A DNA stretch of 64,000 nucleotides from Litsea cubeba (lineage: Eukaryota; Streptophyta; Magnoliopsida; Laurales; Lauraceae): assembly GCA_012931725.1 (NCBI GenBank), contig CM022949.1, positions 26,725,826 through 26,789,825 of the forward strand, in the 5' to 3' direction. The position numbers were made by a program, and so were the translations under genes. This document shows, in pieces, positions 11,194 to 21,527 of this stretch (its first letter is position 1; the number at the start of each line of letters is the position of its first letter). Under the pieces are notes generated by a model, which was given only the letters and a program-made list of their open reading frames with translations, searched no databases and was not told where the DNA came from.

Positions 11194-12690
11194 CTAAAGG
11201 GTAATTTGGGTTTTCCAAATGCATGATCCCTTGTTTGTGTATAAACCCAGTTTATCTGCATTTGATTGATGAAGACCTATATAAGCCGCAGCTCTGCTCA
11301 AGATGGGTATATGGTGTTTGGCACAGGAATTTTGTAATAGCAGTTGGAACTAGAAATGTTCAAAAAAATATATTATTGCATCTTCTGTGATCTAGTAGTA
11401 TGCATGAAAAAAACATAGAATATTATGAAACTAAGGATTGTCAAAGTATCTGTTAATCATATCAACTCCATTTTCATGACTTTCTGAATGCTAAAATAGA
11501 TGAAAAAATGTTGCTAATGTGTTTTATTCTGAGAGAAAGTGGTTTAATTGCTCGGAAGTTTCTACTTATGTTCCTTTTGAAAATTTTGTATTTTATAATT
11601 TCATATAAGCGGTGGAGCTAAATGGAGCATTTATTGATAGTTTTGCTAATTATCATGCTTGGTCAATTGCAAAAATAGTCATTTCCACTGTTCCACTCTT
11701 CAAGTGATATTCATAGGATGTGGAGAAAGAAAGAAACTTTGTAGAACTATATCTATCAATTTTTTTTCTTTACATTTAAAAATAGCAGAATTCATTTGAA
11801 ATCATTGTGTGATTCCATTTGGGTTCATTTTCAGTCTTCTTTATCTTGATAGAATGTGATCCACCCTTCCTTGACCATTTTTCAGTATGGGGTCCTTTTG
11901 GAACTTGTAGACCACAAACACTCCCATAGGGAGTCTGTCCAGAAACAATTGAGAGTGTATTGTACGCATTTATGAATGCATATTCATGGAGTTGAATGGA
12001 CATTGGCCAATGCATATTCATTGTTCTTTTTCTTTACTGTTGAAGCTATTGGAGGGTAATCGAATTCACATTCAAAGTATCCTTGGTGTGCTATGTCTCC
12101 AAAAGTTGAGCATCATGCCTTAATTTCACTCTGAAGTCTCTGATTTGCTCAGAAAACTTGGAAGTTTGTAAATAGAAGAATGAGAATGGTTGACAGTCTT
12201 ACTTACAAAATTCCACCATACATGACTCCAGTATTCGTCCATGTCCGGCAAAAACATTTTCATCCACTTGGCCCCACTTTTCAATGCCCAATGCTTTCGA
12301 AATTTCAAAAATGCTTTTCAACAGACCATCACTTGTCCAATTTCAAACTCAATTGACCTCTCAATGGTCCAAAATAGTCAGTGAAAGTCAGGGTTCGCCT
12401 CAAATAGCCAGTTTCGTTCCGGATTATCAAAACAATTTCACCTTTGCCAAATCAAGTCTAAACCATGACTTTGATTTTGGAAAATAAACCAAAACCTGAC
12501 AAAATTTCAAACCAATTTCATCCCAATTAAAATGCATAGACCTCTTGATTTTCTTAAAACCTCAGGGATTTTTGTTGGGTGTTGCCTACAATTCCCACGG
12601 AGATGCACACATATGAATAGGTAACAAGTTCAAAAATAAATCAAGACCATTTGGGTTCAGATCCAAGTAAAGAACAACTGAAGTCAACCT
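11194..12690. other. Unassigned spacer
   Basis: AT-rich DNA with short random open frames on both strands. I see no conserved domain, repeat end or RNA gene. Confidence 0.35.
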
Positions 12691-12706
12691 AAGTCAAATT
12701 TGCACC

Positions 12707-12881
12707 GACATGGACCCATGTCTGTCTGCTTGGACATGAACCCATGTCTGTCTGCTCGAACATGAACTCCATGTCCGAAAGAAGCATTGTCTATTCGGAC
12801 ATGGACCTACAGTAAGTTATTGGCACCCATTTTCGAATTGTAACTTTCTAAAACTGCTGCAACTGCCGTCCCTCTATAAAT
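12707..12881. repeat. GACATG/CATGTC inverted-repeat cluster followed by TATA box
   Basis: Three to four inverted pairs GACATG...CATGTC (centres near 12714, 12740, 12767, then a half-site at 12801). Several extend to TCGGACATG or CATGTCCGA. About 75 bp after the last site comes CTATAAATGAGG (TATA at 12875-12881). The pattern resembles the promoter region of the copia-type LTR at 9.6-9.8 kb, so this may be part of another LTR, but no LTR ends were found. Confidence 0.4.
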
Positions 12882-14119
12882 GAGGCCTTTGGACGACCAT
12901 TCAAGGGGTACACACCATTCTGACCCATTCCTAAGCACTCCTACTCCTCCCCACACTCTCCAAAAGCATCCCACTCTCACCGAAATTAGAATCTTTAAGG
13001 AGAATTCCTCCTCTATTTAGGTTTCCATCCAAGGAGGTGAGATTTTGTTTAAAACCTTTCCAAGACAGAACCTTAGCCTCCCCCTCCCAAATTCAGTCTT
13101 CAACCTTTGGAGATGTTCCTCCAAAGGGAGAAACCGAATATCCATGGCCTGACCTTCACTTTCTAACACAAATTGACTGGTTGGTCTCCCTTTTTTGTCT
13201 CTCTTACTCAAAGGAGTATGATGTCTCTGTTCGAGACTTGGTTGTACAAGCCTTTTTCATGGCTTCATTTTGGTTCCCTATATTGGTATGGCCCAGAATA
13301 CCACAACTTTGAACTCCTACTGGCACATAAACCAGTAACTCCTTTGAATTTTCACAAATGCAATCATTGTTAAAAGAGTGATGATTGTCAATGATTACTG
13401 TCGGTCGAATTGATATTCACCCATCCATACACATAATTAGGCCATCATAAACCCATGACACAAGCATTGAAGGAGTTCGGGGAAGAAAGCATAGGAGAAG
13501 AAGAGGGATTTGCACAGGCAGAAGCCCATGTTCGAGCAAACAGGAACCTCTAGGACATGGACTCACATAATTGATTTTAAAGTCTTTTTGTCATGTATTA
13601 TGTGTAATTTTTGTACTTTTATTCGATTTGAGACCTTCTGAGGCCGGATGGAGGGGTTGTAAAAAAAATAAACAACCTGCATCAACGAGGCTTGAAATGC
13701 AAACCTATGTAATATAAATTAGAGAAATGAATACAAAAGTTTCTCTTATTTTCTGTGTTAGAATTTTGTGATCACGCCAAAATTGTTTTCACAATTTTCT
13801 GCCATCCCACCTAAATAACCTAATGATTTTGGGATTAGGTAAACAGCTTAATGATAGTGAGCTCTCTTAAGTAATGGTGGATCCACATGATTATTTAAGA
13901 GAGTAGTGGATGGGTTGGATGCGATAGGTCCCATGGATAATAGACTCATGTGCTACCCATTCAATGGTACGGACAGGGTTCAATCGAATAAGTTTTCATA
14001 TCTTGAGCCGAAAGCACCCCATTTCCCTTTTACACACAACATATACATCACAAGTTTTTTTTGAACGGATACATCACAAACTTATTATTAGTGAAAACGA
14101 AATATAAAACAATCAGTAA
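12882..14119. other. Unassigned spacer downstream of the RTM2-like gene
   Basis: Candidate open frames (for example 13037-13312) have no recognisable domain. The part next to 14120 is the 3' flank of the minus-strand gene and should hold its 3' untranslated region. No clear AATAAA signal was identified on the minus strand. Confidence 0.4.
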
Positions 14120-14844
14120 TCAAACTCCATTCTCTTCTGGAAACATTCCTTTATATGCTTCATACAGCCCAATCCCAATTGCCACACCCACCACCACACC
14201 CACCACCGCACTCACAACCAATTTGCTGGGCTTATACTTGCGCAACCCCGCCAACGTCATCAAACTGCCACCATCACCACTACCACCATTGCAACTGCTG
14301 CTTTCCTGCCCAAAATTCACCGTTTCAGCGCCTACAGCGCGGCCTCTGCTCTCCTTCTCTTTTCCATTCACAGAGAACCCATTGCTCTTATTCCTGCCCG
14401 AGGACATCTCTTGTGCAGGAAGTTTGGAACCTTGGGGCTCTTGCTTCTCGTTCTTGTTCTTGGTGTGCTTCTCACTCGTCTGTTTGTCGGTGCCGCTAGC
14501 TGAAGTTGTGCTAGGTTGAGGGGTGCTGCTCGTTGCTATGTCTGGTTTGGTTTTCGGTTGGAAGGACGTTTGATCCTTTTTCGGTGTGGGTTCGACCGGG
14601 GAAGGTTTCTGAGTTGTCCGGGTTGGTTTGGTGGGTTGAGGAGAGGTGAGGATGGTTTTGGGCATGGTGATGTAGAGGGCTCCATTTTCGAACTTGGCTC
14701 GTATCTGGGTCACGTCGCAGTGGTCCGGTACGTGGAAGTCCTTGCGGAAGCGGGTCCATTTGTTACCTTGTATTGGACGCTCTCCGCTTACCTTTAGAAC
14801 GCCGTTGTTGTCAAGTTGAACCCTCAGTTGCTCTTTAACAAATC
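14120..14844 (-). CDS. RTM2-like small HSP20 membrane-anchored protein, exon 2
   Basis: Exon 2 encodes residues 37-277 of a 277-residue protein; exon 1 is at 21007-21115. It completes an alpha-crystallin (HSP20) domain: GFVKEQLRVQLDN, GVLKVSGERP, then W66-TRFRKDFHVPDHCDV and FENGALYITMPK (to about residue 99). A Pro/Thr/Lys-rich linker with many charged residues follows, then a hydrophobic Val/Gly/Ala helix at about 245-264 and a short Lys-containing tail. Plant proteins of the RESTRICTED TEV MOVEMENT 2 class share this layout of small heat-shock domain, disordered linker and C-terminal membrane anchor. In Arabidopsis the founding member limits long-distance potyvirus movement, but most relatives are uncharacterised. 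The frame is intact. The 3' splice site (pyrimidine-rich tract ending CTTCAG, 14850-14845) fixes the exon start; a GTG at 14713 is not the start. A soluble class HSP is excluded by the anchor. Confidence 0.88.
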
Positions 14845-16947
14845 CTGAAGTTGAGATGGAGAGAAGAAAACTTTAAAATCTTTTTTTGATCTAGGCCGGA
14901 TCCTGGACTTTGAGCACGTATGTGTACAACAAAAAAAATTTCATGTTACAGTAAATTTCATGTTTGGTGCAGCCGTTTCAGTAAGGGAAAAAAAAACTGA
15001 AAAATAATTCCTATGGGGTCACAAACTTGTTCTTATGGGGATTGTGGAAAAGGGTGGGTGGATCCAGGTTTCTCCAATCCTGCACAAATATGCCTCTCCG
15101 GAAATTTTGAGCTAAAGGAGTGGAACTCCACAATGGGGCCACTTATTAAAATTTCGAGTCGCGCAAAATAAAGGCCTTCCCAATTTATTGGTGCCCCCAA
15201 ATTTTACCAGAATAGAGTTGGTCCCAACATGATATGGACCTTTTACTAAGAAATGTAATGCTACATAATGCATGAGATTGTGTTAATGACATTTTTTTAT
15301 CAAATGGACCACTAATAACTCAGGTACTATGAGGGTTTTATTTTGAATAGCTTGAATTTTTAATAGGTGGGTTTCACCGTGAAGTTCTACACCCATAAAT
15401 AGGATTTTCGTGACAAAAGTTGCATACTTAATGCTTCTTGAGTCTCTTTCTTTTCTAATTGAATTCCCATAGGAATAGGTTCCAACGTACGAAGTAACTG
15501 AGACCTTGACTTTTTGGGATTTGATTTTAGTTGGGCAATAGCAGGGTCTTCATTTCCTTGTCACACCTTAAATCAATTTCCATTAAAAGGGAAATTCTTT
15601 GATAGCCATTTTCAAGTTTATCTCGTTAAATTTTTGCCACTTTATTTCTTTGATGTTTTAAGAAATTAGTTCCACGAAACAAATGGGTCTTTAATCGAGA
15701 TAAAATGGTCATTTTATTATCACTAATTATGAGTCTGGATCCTCAAAGTCTCGAACTTGCACCTCAGAGGCTCATTTATTAAAAATTGAAGCCCTTAAAA
15801 TAAAACCTCCTCTATCGGAGTCCCCTAAATCTTTACTCCATTAAAAGCTGTGTCTACCATCAAATTGAATATTTAAAGGTCGGCCGACACCTATTGCAGT
15901 AAGATCTTGTCAGGGCCTAAGAGAAACATTTATTTGATCAATTTAGACTTTTAAAAAGTGGCCATTGAGTGTGCTTGATCCTTTAATCCAAACCACTCAA
16001 AAGCACCCTTTTTCCCAATGTAATGGCATTGTGGTGGGATTTATTTTCACCCTAATCATAATTGAGCTACCATTAAATTATTCACCTATAACATGCATGA
16101 TTAAATAGTGGGATGATATTACTAGTTTCTCATCTCATAATGGCCGATGGCCCGATCAAAGTGATGTCTCGCTGACTTCCAATGTTGGGAAACAAACTTT
16201 TGAGGGATTTGAATTTTTAAAAATGGGCCAATGGGCAGGTCTCACAACATGTCATCCATCTTTCTTATCTAAGGTCCTGAGACACAGAGTCCAGATCCTC
16301 TTAAGAGAAATCCCACAAGGCTTCTCAGTGGAGTCTACTAGTCAAGTCTGAGCCCTCTTGTGTTGGCCTTGGTGAGATTTTAAGTACAATGGAAGTTGGA
16401 TCTCCTTCAAATTGTTCACCTATAAAATATGACAATTTATTATCATGTATATTACAGCCGATCAATATGATAGTGTGCACTATAGGAAATTATTGTCACG
16501 CATGTCCCGCATCAAATCGAGGAGTAGTCAATTGCCGAGAGATTGGGAATCCCACTTACAATAGACTTTATCTATTGAAGATATTCAATAACATAGCGGT
16601 CTCCAGTAATTCAAAATAAGCGGATTGGATCTTATTCCCCTGTAGGAAACTCCTAATAGGATTAGAAGAAGGGAATTTCTTGGTGGAGAAGTCTCTAAGA
16701 GAGATTGGAGCCCTTCGTCTTGCATTGCAATGAGATACAAAGGGAGGAGATAGATTTAGTAAAATAGGTACCTTCACGGTATTAATTCATTTAACACTTC
16801 TTTCAATGTTGATGTTTAAGGTTTTAAAATTCAGATCTACTACGATCCAATTAAGTCGATTTCAACCCTTTTCTTATCCATGAATAATAATATATATTCT
16901 ATCCTTTTGCTCCTCTCGAGTTTTGATTATTAAGAATGAACCATATT

Positions 16948-17410
16948 TGATGATGCCAAAAATAGGATTTCGGACACCACCGGTCAAGTAATAAATGCTA
17001 GGTGAAAATGTAGTAAATAAATGAGAGAGAGAGAGAATTTATAGTGGTTCGGTCTGTATGACCTACGTCCACTTTGAATATGGTGATCTTTGATTGATAA
17101 GGTGGATTACAAGCGAGAGAGAGAGTAAGATGTTCATCCCTTTTCCAGTGATAAGAGGGCTCCTCTATTTATAGTCATCCCCTAACAGATGGGGACGACT
17201 TCTCTTTGGAGCCTTAGAGCTGTCCTCGAGGGACGGGCCAGGTGGAGGCAGGTGAGATATTCTCCGTAGGAATTGGTAGAAGCGGGACTGCTTCCAAAGC
17301 GACGTAGATGCCCGCCTTGACTTGGTCACTCCGTGGATCTGGACCTGGGCTTCCCTGGTGGATTTGGATCTGGCTCATCATATTCTAGGCCACTTGGGCC
17401 TGACTCATCA
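16948..17410 (-). repeat. 3' LTR of the intronic non-autonomous element
   Basis: 463 bp. It carries TATAAATAG (minus strand, about 17164-17172) and the two-part hairpin at 17043-17073. The purine-rich tract, minus-strand GCATTGGGGGCAAA, abuts it at 17411-17424. Confidence 0.9.
17043..17073 (-). other. Two-part hairpin near LTR 3' end
   Basis: On the minus strand the outer stem is AGTGG/CCACT and the inner stem GGTC/GACC, followed by ATAAATTCTC. An identical copy lies in the other LTR at 20398-20428. Confidence 0.65.
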
Positions 17411-17806
17411 TTTGCCCCCAATGCCCTGCGCACAAAGAAGCTTTGAAAGGGGGGCATTTTGAGAAGAAGGAGATGAGCCTAAAACTTGCTAAAAAGAATG
17501 CCCCAGACCCAAAGTTGGAGCAGAGGACGAGGGTACCAAGCGGCCGATCTGCAGTTTGCTGTGCAGGCGGAGAGGAGGTGGTTGCGCCAACAGACGAAGC
17601 AGGCAGCAGGAGGCTGGGCGCCCGGAAGAGGCCTGGGCGGTCGACAGGCAGTTTGGGCGCCAGGAGCAAAGGTGCCAGGGAGCTAGAGTGCTGGGCGCCA
17701 AGGTGCTAGGGTGCTGGGCGCCAGCAGGGAGCTGGGATGCCAGGAGGATCTTTAGTATCCAGGAGCGGTTGAGGCCCGATTGTTGACATTCAATCTGGAA
17801 AGAGAG

Positions 17807-18450
17807 GCAGACTTCTTGCCTGCTTGAGAGCAGTGCAGAGACGAAGCGTTTTTTGCAACCCGCGAGAGGGCCGCTAAGCTGGATATATAGACTGCCTGTT
17901 TAAGAACAGTGCAGAGGCCAAGCTTTTTGGCGACCCGCGAGAGAGCCGCTAAGCCGGATGTAGGCTGCCTGTTTAAAAACAGTGCAGAGGCCAAGCTTTT
18001 TTGGCGACCCGTGAGAGAGCCGCTAAGTTGAAGATAGGCTGCCTGTTTAACAACAGTGCAGAGGCCAAGCTTTTTGGCGACCCGCGAGAGAGCCGCTAAG
18101 CTGGAGATAGGCTGCCTGTTTAAAAACAGTGCAGAGGCCAAGCTTTTTTTGGCGACCCGTGAGAGAGCCGCTAAGCTGGAGATAGGCTGCCTGTTTAAAA
18201 AACAGTGCAGAGGCCAAGCTTTTTTGGCGACCCGCGAGAGAGCCGCTAAGCTGGAGATAGGCTGCCTGTTTAAAAACAGTGCAGAGGCCAAGCTTTTTTT
18301 GGCGACCCGTGAGAGAGCCGCTAAGCTGGAGATAGGCTGCCTGTTTAAAAACAGTGCAGAGGCCAAGCTTTTTTGGCGACCCGTGAGAGAGCCGCTAAGC
18401 CGGATGTATAGGCTGCCTGTTTGAGAACAGTACAGAGGCAGGTCACCACG
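17807..18450. repeat. Tandem array, about 74-bp unit, 9 copies
   Basis: Units start near CTGCCTGTTTAAAAACAG and run through GTGCAGAGGCCAAGC, GGCGACCCGCGAGAGAG and CCGCTAAGCTGGAGAT. The first and last copies are diverged, and the central ones are almost identical apart from T-run length. Each unit holds the inverted repeat CTGTTTAAAAACAG. Repetitive open frames on both strands come from the array and are not genes. Confidence 0.9.
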
Positions 18451-18639
18451 TAGGGCGATCCGCGAGATGATTCATCCAAATGGAACATCCAAGAGAGAGA
18501 AAATCATCCCAAGAGAATGAGAAGAGTGTGCAAGTAGCTGTAATGATGGGTGCAGTAGAGAAAAAACAAACGAAGACCAGAGTGGTTGGCCGGACGTCGA
18601 CGGACGTCGAGGATGCGGCATCAGGCGAACGTGAATTGA

Positions 18640-19803
18640 ATCCCGCTGCGGGCGCCCAACCCGAGGCAAGGTTGGGCGTGCCCTCCCCTCGGGCAAGCAG
18701 CTTCGGCGAGGGCTGGGCCTCGGGCGCCCAGCCCGAGGTTCTCCATGCGTGGCCCCCCCCCCTCGGGCGAGCAGCAGTGGCGAGGGCTGGGCCTTGGGCG
18801 CCCAGCCCGAGGCTTCACATGGCGCTCCCCCCCTTCAGGCGAGCAGCAATGGCGGAGGCCCCCCTTGGGCGAGCAGCAGTGGCGAGGGGCTGGTCGCCCG
18901 GGCGTCGGGCGAGAGAGGAGCGGGCCCCGCGGGCGGCGCGCTGGCAGCGCTGGGCGAGGGAGGCTCGGGCGAGGGAGGAGCGGGCCCCGCGGGCGGCGTG
19001 CTGGCGAGGTGGAGATGGGCATCCGCCAGGCGCTGCTGGGCGAGGTGGAGGTGGGCGCCCGCCAGGCGCTACTGGGCGAGGCTGCCGCGGGCGCCCTGGT
19101 GCTGCTCGGCGGCGACGCGGGTGAGGCTGCCGAGGTGAGAAAAGGGCGCCCCTGCGCTGGGCGAGGGTGGCAGAGTGGCGATGGGCGCCCCTGCGCTGGG
19201 CGAGGGGGCAAGGCGAGCGACGGGCGCCTCTACGCCGGGCGAGGGAAGCAGGCTGCGATGTCGCGGGCGGAGGTGGATCTGCCCCTGCGCTGCTGTAGTT
19301 GGGCGGCGTCGCGGGAAGCAGCATGGGTGAGGGCGTCCCGGTGCGCTGGGCGAGGCTGCACTGCAGGGCATCGCGGGCGGCCGTGGAGGCGCAGGCGATG
19401 CGGGCGACGCTGCCGCGGTGGGGCGCACGCCAGGCTGCGGGCGCCCCGTGCTGCTGGGCGAGGCTGCACTGCAGGGCATCGCGGGCGGCCGTGGAGGCGC
19501 AGGCGATGCGGGCGACACTGCAGCGGTGGGCGCACGCCAGGCTGCGGGCACCCCGTGCTGCTGGGCGAGGGAGGAGTGGGCCCCACGGGCGGCGAGCCTC
19601 TGGGCGAGATCCCCCCTTGGGCGAGGAGCATGGGCGAGGGAGGTGTGGCCCCCACGGGCGGCGAGCCTCTGGGCAAGATCCCCCCTTGGGCGAGGGAGAA
19701 GTGGACTTGGGCGCCCGGGGGAGTCCGGGGCGCCCGAGGGATGCTTTGGGCGCCGAGGGACTTGGGCGCCCGGGGGAGTCTGATCCCGTGGCGGACGTGT
19801 ATT

Positions 19804-19835
<32 letters not shown>

Positions 19836-19990
19836 CGGGGGCGCTGCCCCCGATCCCCCGCCGGGGGCGCTGCCCCCTGGGCCCCGCGAGCTGACCGGTC
19901 AGCTCGACCCCCGCCGGGGGATACCCCCGGACCCCCTCTGCGTAGGGCAACTTGGGCAGAGAGGACAGATGGCGGGTGCTTGGATTTCTT
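18640..19990. repeat. GC-rich low-complexity block inside the intronic element
   Basis: A very GC-rich stretch, in sharp contrast to the AT-rich surroundings, built from GGGCGCCC, CTGGGCGAGG and GGCGGC words. Longer duplications include a 110-bp unit repeated twice (about 19347-19567) and a 67-bp unit repeated twice (about 19562-19696). A 30-nt T run (19806-19835) precedes a foldback GGGGGCGCTGCCCCC segment. Open frames of 120-500 codons in several registers are Ala/Gly/Arg or Pro/Ser/Ala-rich by-products of composition. Confidence 0.8.
19806..19835. repeat. Poly-T homopolymer (30 nt)
   Basis: An uninterrupted run of 30 T, that is poly-A on the element's sense strand. It could be a captured poly(A) tail from an RNA joined during reverse transcription, or simple slippage. 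Confidence 0.85.
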
Positions 19991-20281
19991 CTGGGCGCCC
20001 GGGGTTTCTGCGCCATAGGGTTGGGCGCTTAGGTGAGGTGCTCCGACGTGGAGCAGTTGGATATCCTAGATGCGGTACTTCAGGCAGTACTCCTCCAAGC
20101 TGTGTTCCTCATTGCCCTGTGAGCAGGAGTTGTAGGCTGTTATATGGTCTCCAACATTTGTTGAGGAGTGGGAGCATTTGGGGGAGGATTAGTCGGTGGA
20201 GATCATCCTCGCCCTCTGCTCGCCTAGTTGATCTCGTCGTGATCACCATAACTTGAGGAGACGGATGAGAACTTTAATACG

Positions 20282-20299
20282 TTCCCACAGACGGCGCCA
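20282..20299 (-). other. Primer-binding site of intronic LTR element
   Basis: Minus strand TGGCGCCGTCTGTGGGAA, separated from the 5' LTR by a few bases. This is a common plant gypsy-type primer-binding sequence, complementary to a host tRNA 3' end that primes minus-strand DNA synthesis. It fixes the element's orientation. Confidence 0.8.
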
Positions 20300-20302
20300 A
20301 AC

Positions 20303-20765
20303 TGATGATGCCAAAAATAGGATTTCGGACACCACCGGTCAAGTAATAAATGCTAGGTGAAAATGTAGTAAATAAATGAGAGAGAGAGAGAATTTATAGT
20401 GGTTCGGTCTGTATGACCTACGTCCACTTTGAATATGGTGATCTTTGATTGATAAGGTGGATTACAAGCGAGAGAGAGAGTAAGATGTTCATCCCTTTCC
20501 CAGTGATAAGAGGGCTCCTCTATTTATAGTCATCCCCTAACAGATGGGGACGACTTCTCTTTGGAGCCTTAGAGCTGTCCTCGAGGGACGGGCCAGGTGG
20601 AGGCAGGTGAGATATTCTCCGTAGGAATTGGTAGAAGCGGGACTGCTTCCAAAGCGACGTAGATGCCCGCCTTGACTTGGTCACTCCGTGGATCTGGACC
20701 TGGGCTTCCCTGGTGGATTTGGATCTGGCTCATCATATTCTAGGCCACTTGGGCCTGACTCATCA
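20303..20765 (-). repeat. 5' LTR of the intronic non-autonomous element
   Basis: 463 bp, the same length as the other LTR. It contains the TATAAATAG promoter element on the minus strand and the hairpin at 20398-20428. ATATT follows at 20766-20770. Confidence 0.9.
20398..20428 (-). other. Two-part hairpin near LTR 3' end, second copy
   Basis: Same sequence as the hairpin at 17043-17073, in the 5' LTR. Confidence 0.65.
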
Positions 20766-21006
20766 ATATTAATGGTGCTCAAATAGCAGATTCATATAAA
20801 AGCCGACATGGAGACTGCTTTCCAATATTTGATCAAGTTTGAGTTCAAATTATTTCCAACTCAAATCTTTATGTGCATTGTCAAGCCAATATCAATCATT
20901 TCTTGGTTGGCTTTCTTTCTAATCAAGCCTGAGCTCAAGCTTAAGGTCCATTTAAGAGGCTGGTGGTTAAAAAAGCATTTAACATTTTAATGTTGCCGAG
21001 ACTAAC

Positions 21007-21115
21007 CTGGAAGTCCAACGACAAGAGTGTCTGATTTATCCTCTCGTAGCCAATCCGATGATGGTTGAAAATCCTCGTAAGAGCGTACTAGGGCGGAGGG
21101 AAGCTTTGTATCCAT
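21007..21115 (-). CDS. RTM2-like small HSP20 membrane-anchored protein, exon 1
   Basis: From the ATG at 21115 the minus strand reads MDTKLPSALVRS, then YEDFQPSSDWLRED, then SDTLVVGLP, and the exon ends CCAG before GTTAGT, a good 5' splice site. The last G joins GA of exon 2 to make Gly37, so the intron is in phase 1. The joined frame (109 + 725 nt) is a whole 278 codons including the stop. YEDF-PSSEW--E-x-DTL is the usual N-terminal half of the alpha-crystallin domain in RTM2-like proteins, and the intron position after LPG fits that family as far as I know it. Both exons are therefore needed for one domain. A TATA element lies about 85 bp upstream. A 19-kb nested retrotransposon begins about 410 bp upstream of the ATG. 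Confidence 0.85.
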
Positions 21116-21197
21116 TTTCTCTCTTCCTTCTCTGAATGTCAAAGAGGCTATGAATATATTTTGAATGAGATAGGTAGAAGACTTTGTATGGGCTGTG

Positions 21198-21211
21198 TTT
21201 ATATATATTCG
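21198..21211 (-). promoter_or_regulatory. TATA element of the RTM2-like gene
   Basis: On the minus strand GAATATATATAAAC lies about 85 bp upstream of the ATG at 21115, a normal distance for a core promoter with a short leader. The intervening stretch is rich in AG on the minus strand, as plant 5' leaders often are. Assigned by position and sequence only. Confidence 0.5.
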
Positions 21212-21527
21212 TACCTGTACACTCGAAGAAACTTTAATAGCAATTCTTGGGCGGATAGGTTTTCTTCCAGCAGGGAAGAGGGAACATTCCTTTTTGGTTT
21301 CTCAGGACATGAGCTCTTCTGTTGCATGGGGTTATGCTTTGGTAGCCTTGTGATCTTGACTTCTGGGATGGGCAACCTGAATAGTTCTTATTCCTTGTGT
21401 TATTGACACTCTTGTGCTGACACTGACTGTTTGTGTAGTGCAAAGGAATAACTTGATGGGACTCATCATCAATGGGTAGGCCCCAGATGATTATACTTAT
21501 TTATAGAAAGACAAAATGCACCAATTA

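Larger units (their letters stand above)
16948..20765 (-). mobile_element. Young non-autonomous LTR retrotransposon (LARD-like)
   Basis: A 3818-bp element with two 463-bp LTRs (16948-17410 and 20303-20765), each starting TGATGATGCC and ending GACTCATCA. It is flanked by ATATT on both sides (16943-16947 and 20766-20770). By eye the LTRs differ at one base (17144 versus 20499), so the insertion is recent. Orientation is minus: the primer-binding site TGGCGCCGTCTGTGGGAA lies next to the right LTR, a purine-rich tract next to the left LTR, and TATAAATAG reads on the minus strand of each LTR. No gag, protease, RT or integrase is present, so it must move with enzymes supplied in trans. The interior is a 74-bp tandem array plus a GC-rich block. 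It sits in the intron of the RTM2-like gene. Confidence 0.9.
14845..21006 (-). other. 6.16-kb intron of the RTM2-like gene
   Basis: The intron runs from GTTAGT (21006-21001) to CTTCAG (14850-14845) on the minus strand. About 3.8 kb of it is the LTR element at 16948-20765; removing that and one ATATT leaves about 2.3 kb. The element lies in the same transcriptional orientation as the gene, so its LTR promoter and poly(A) signals could affect the pre-mRNA. The rest (14851-16942 and 20771-21000) is AT-rich with no recognised feature. Confidence 0.85.

Noticed and set aside
12707..12805. GACATG/CATGTC cluster as a further member of the TCG-N6-CGA arrays
   Set aside because: Only some half-sites have the TCG or CGA arm, the two halves are split by 4-5 bases, and the spacing is about 26 bp, so it does not meet the same rule. 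It may be a related idea but is kept separate.
14061..14797. Plus-strand frames over the RTM2-like exon 2
   Set aside because: Shadows of the minus-strand coding exon, which alone gives a known domain and a proper splice site.
17752..18424. Long repetitive frames on both strands
   Set aside because: The 74-bp tandem array is open in several registers, and the residues simply repeat with the unit.
17812..18440. Possible CRISPR-like array (nine spaced repeats)
   Set aside because: The 74-bp units are continuous with no unique spacers, and lie inside a plant LTR element.
18480..20256. Frames of 120-503 codons in many registers
   Set aside because: High GC content removes stop codons. Products are Ala/Gly/Arg or Pro/Ser-rich with no domain, inside a non-coding retroelement interior.
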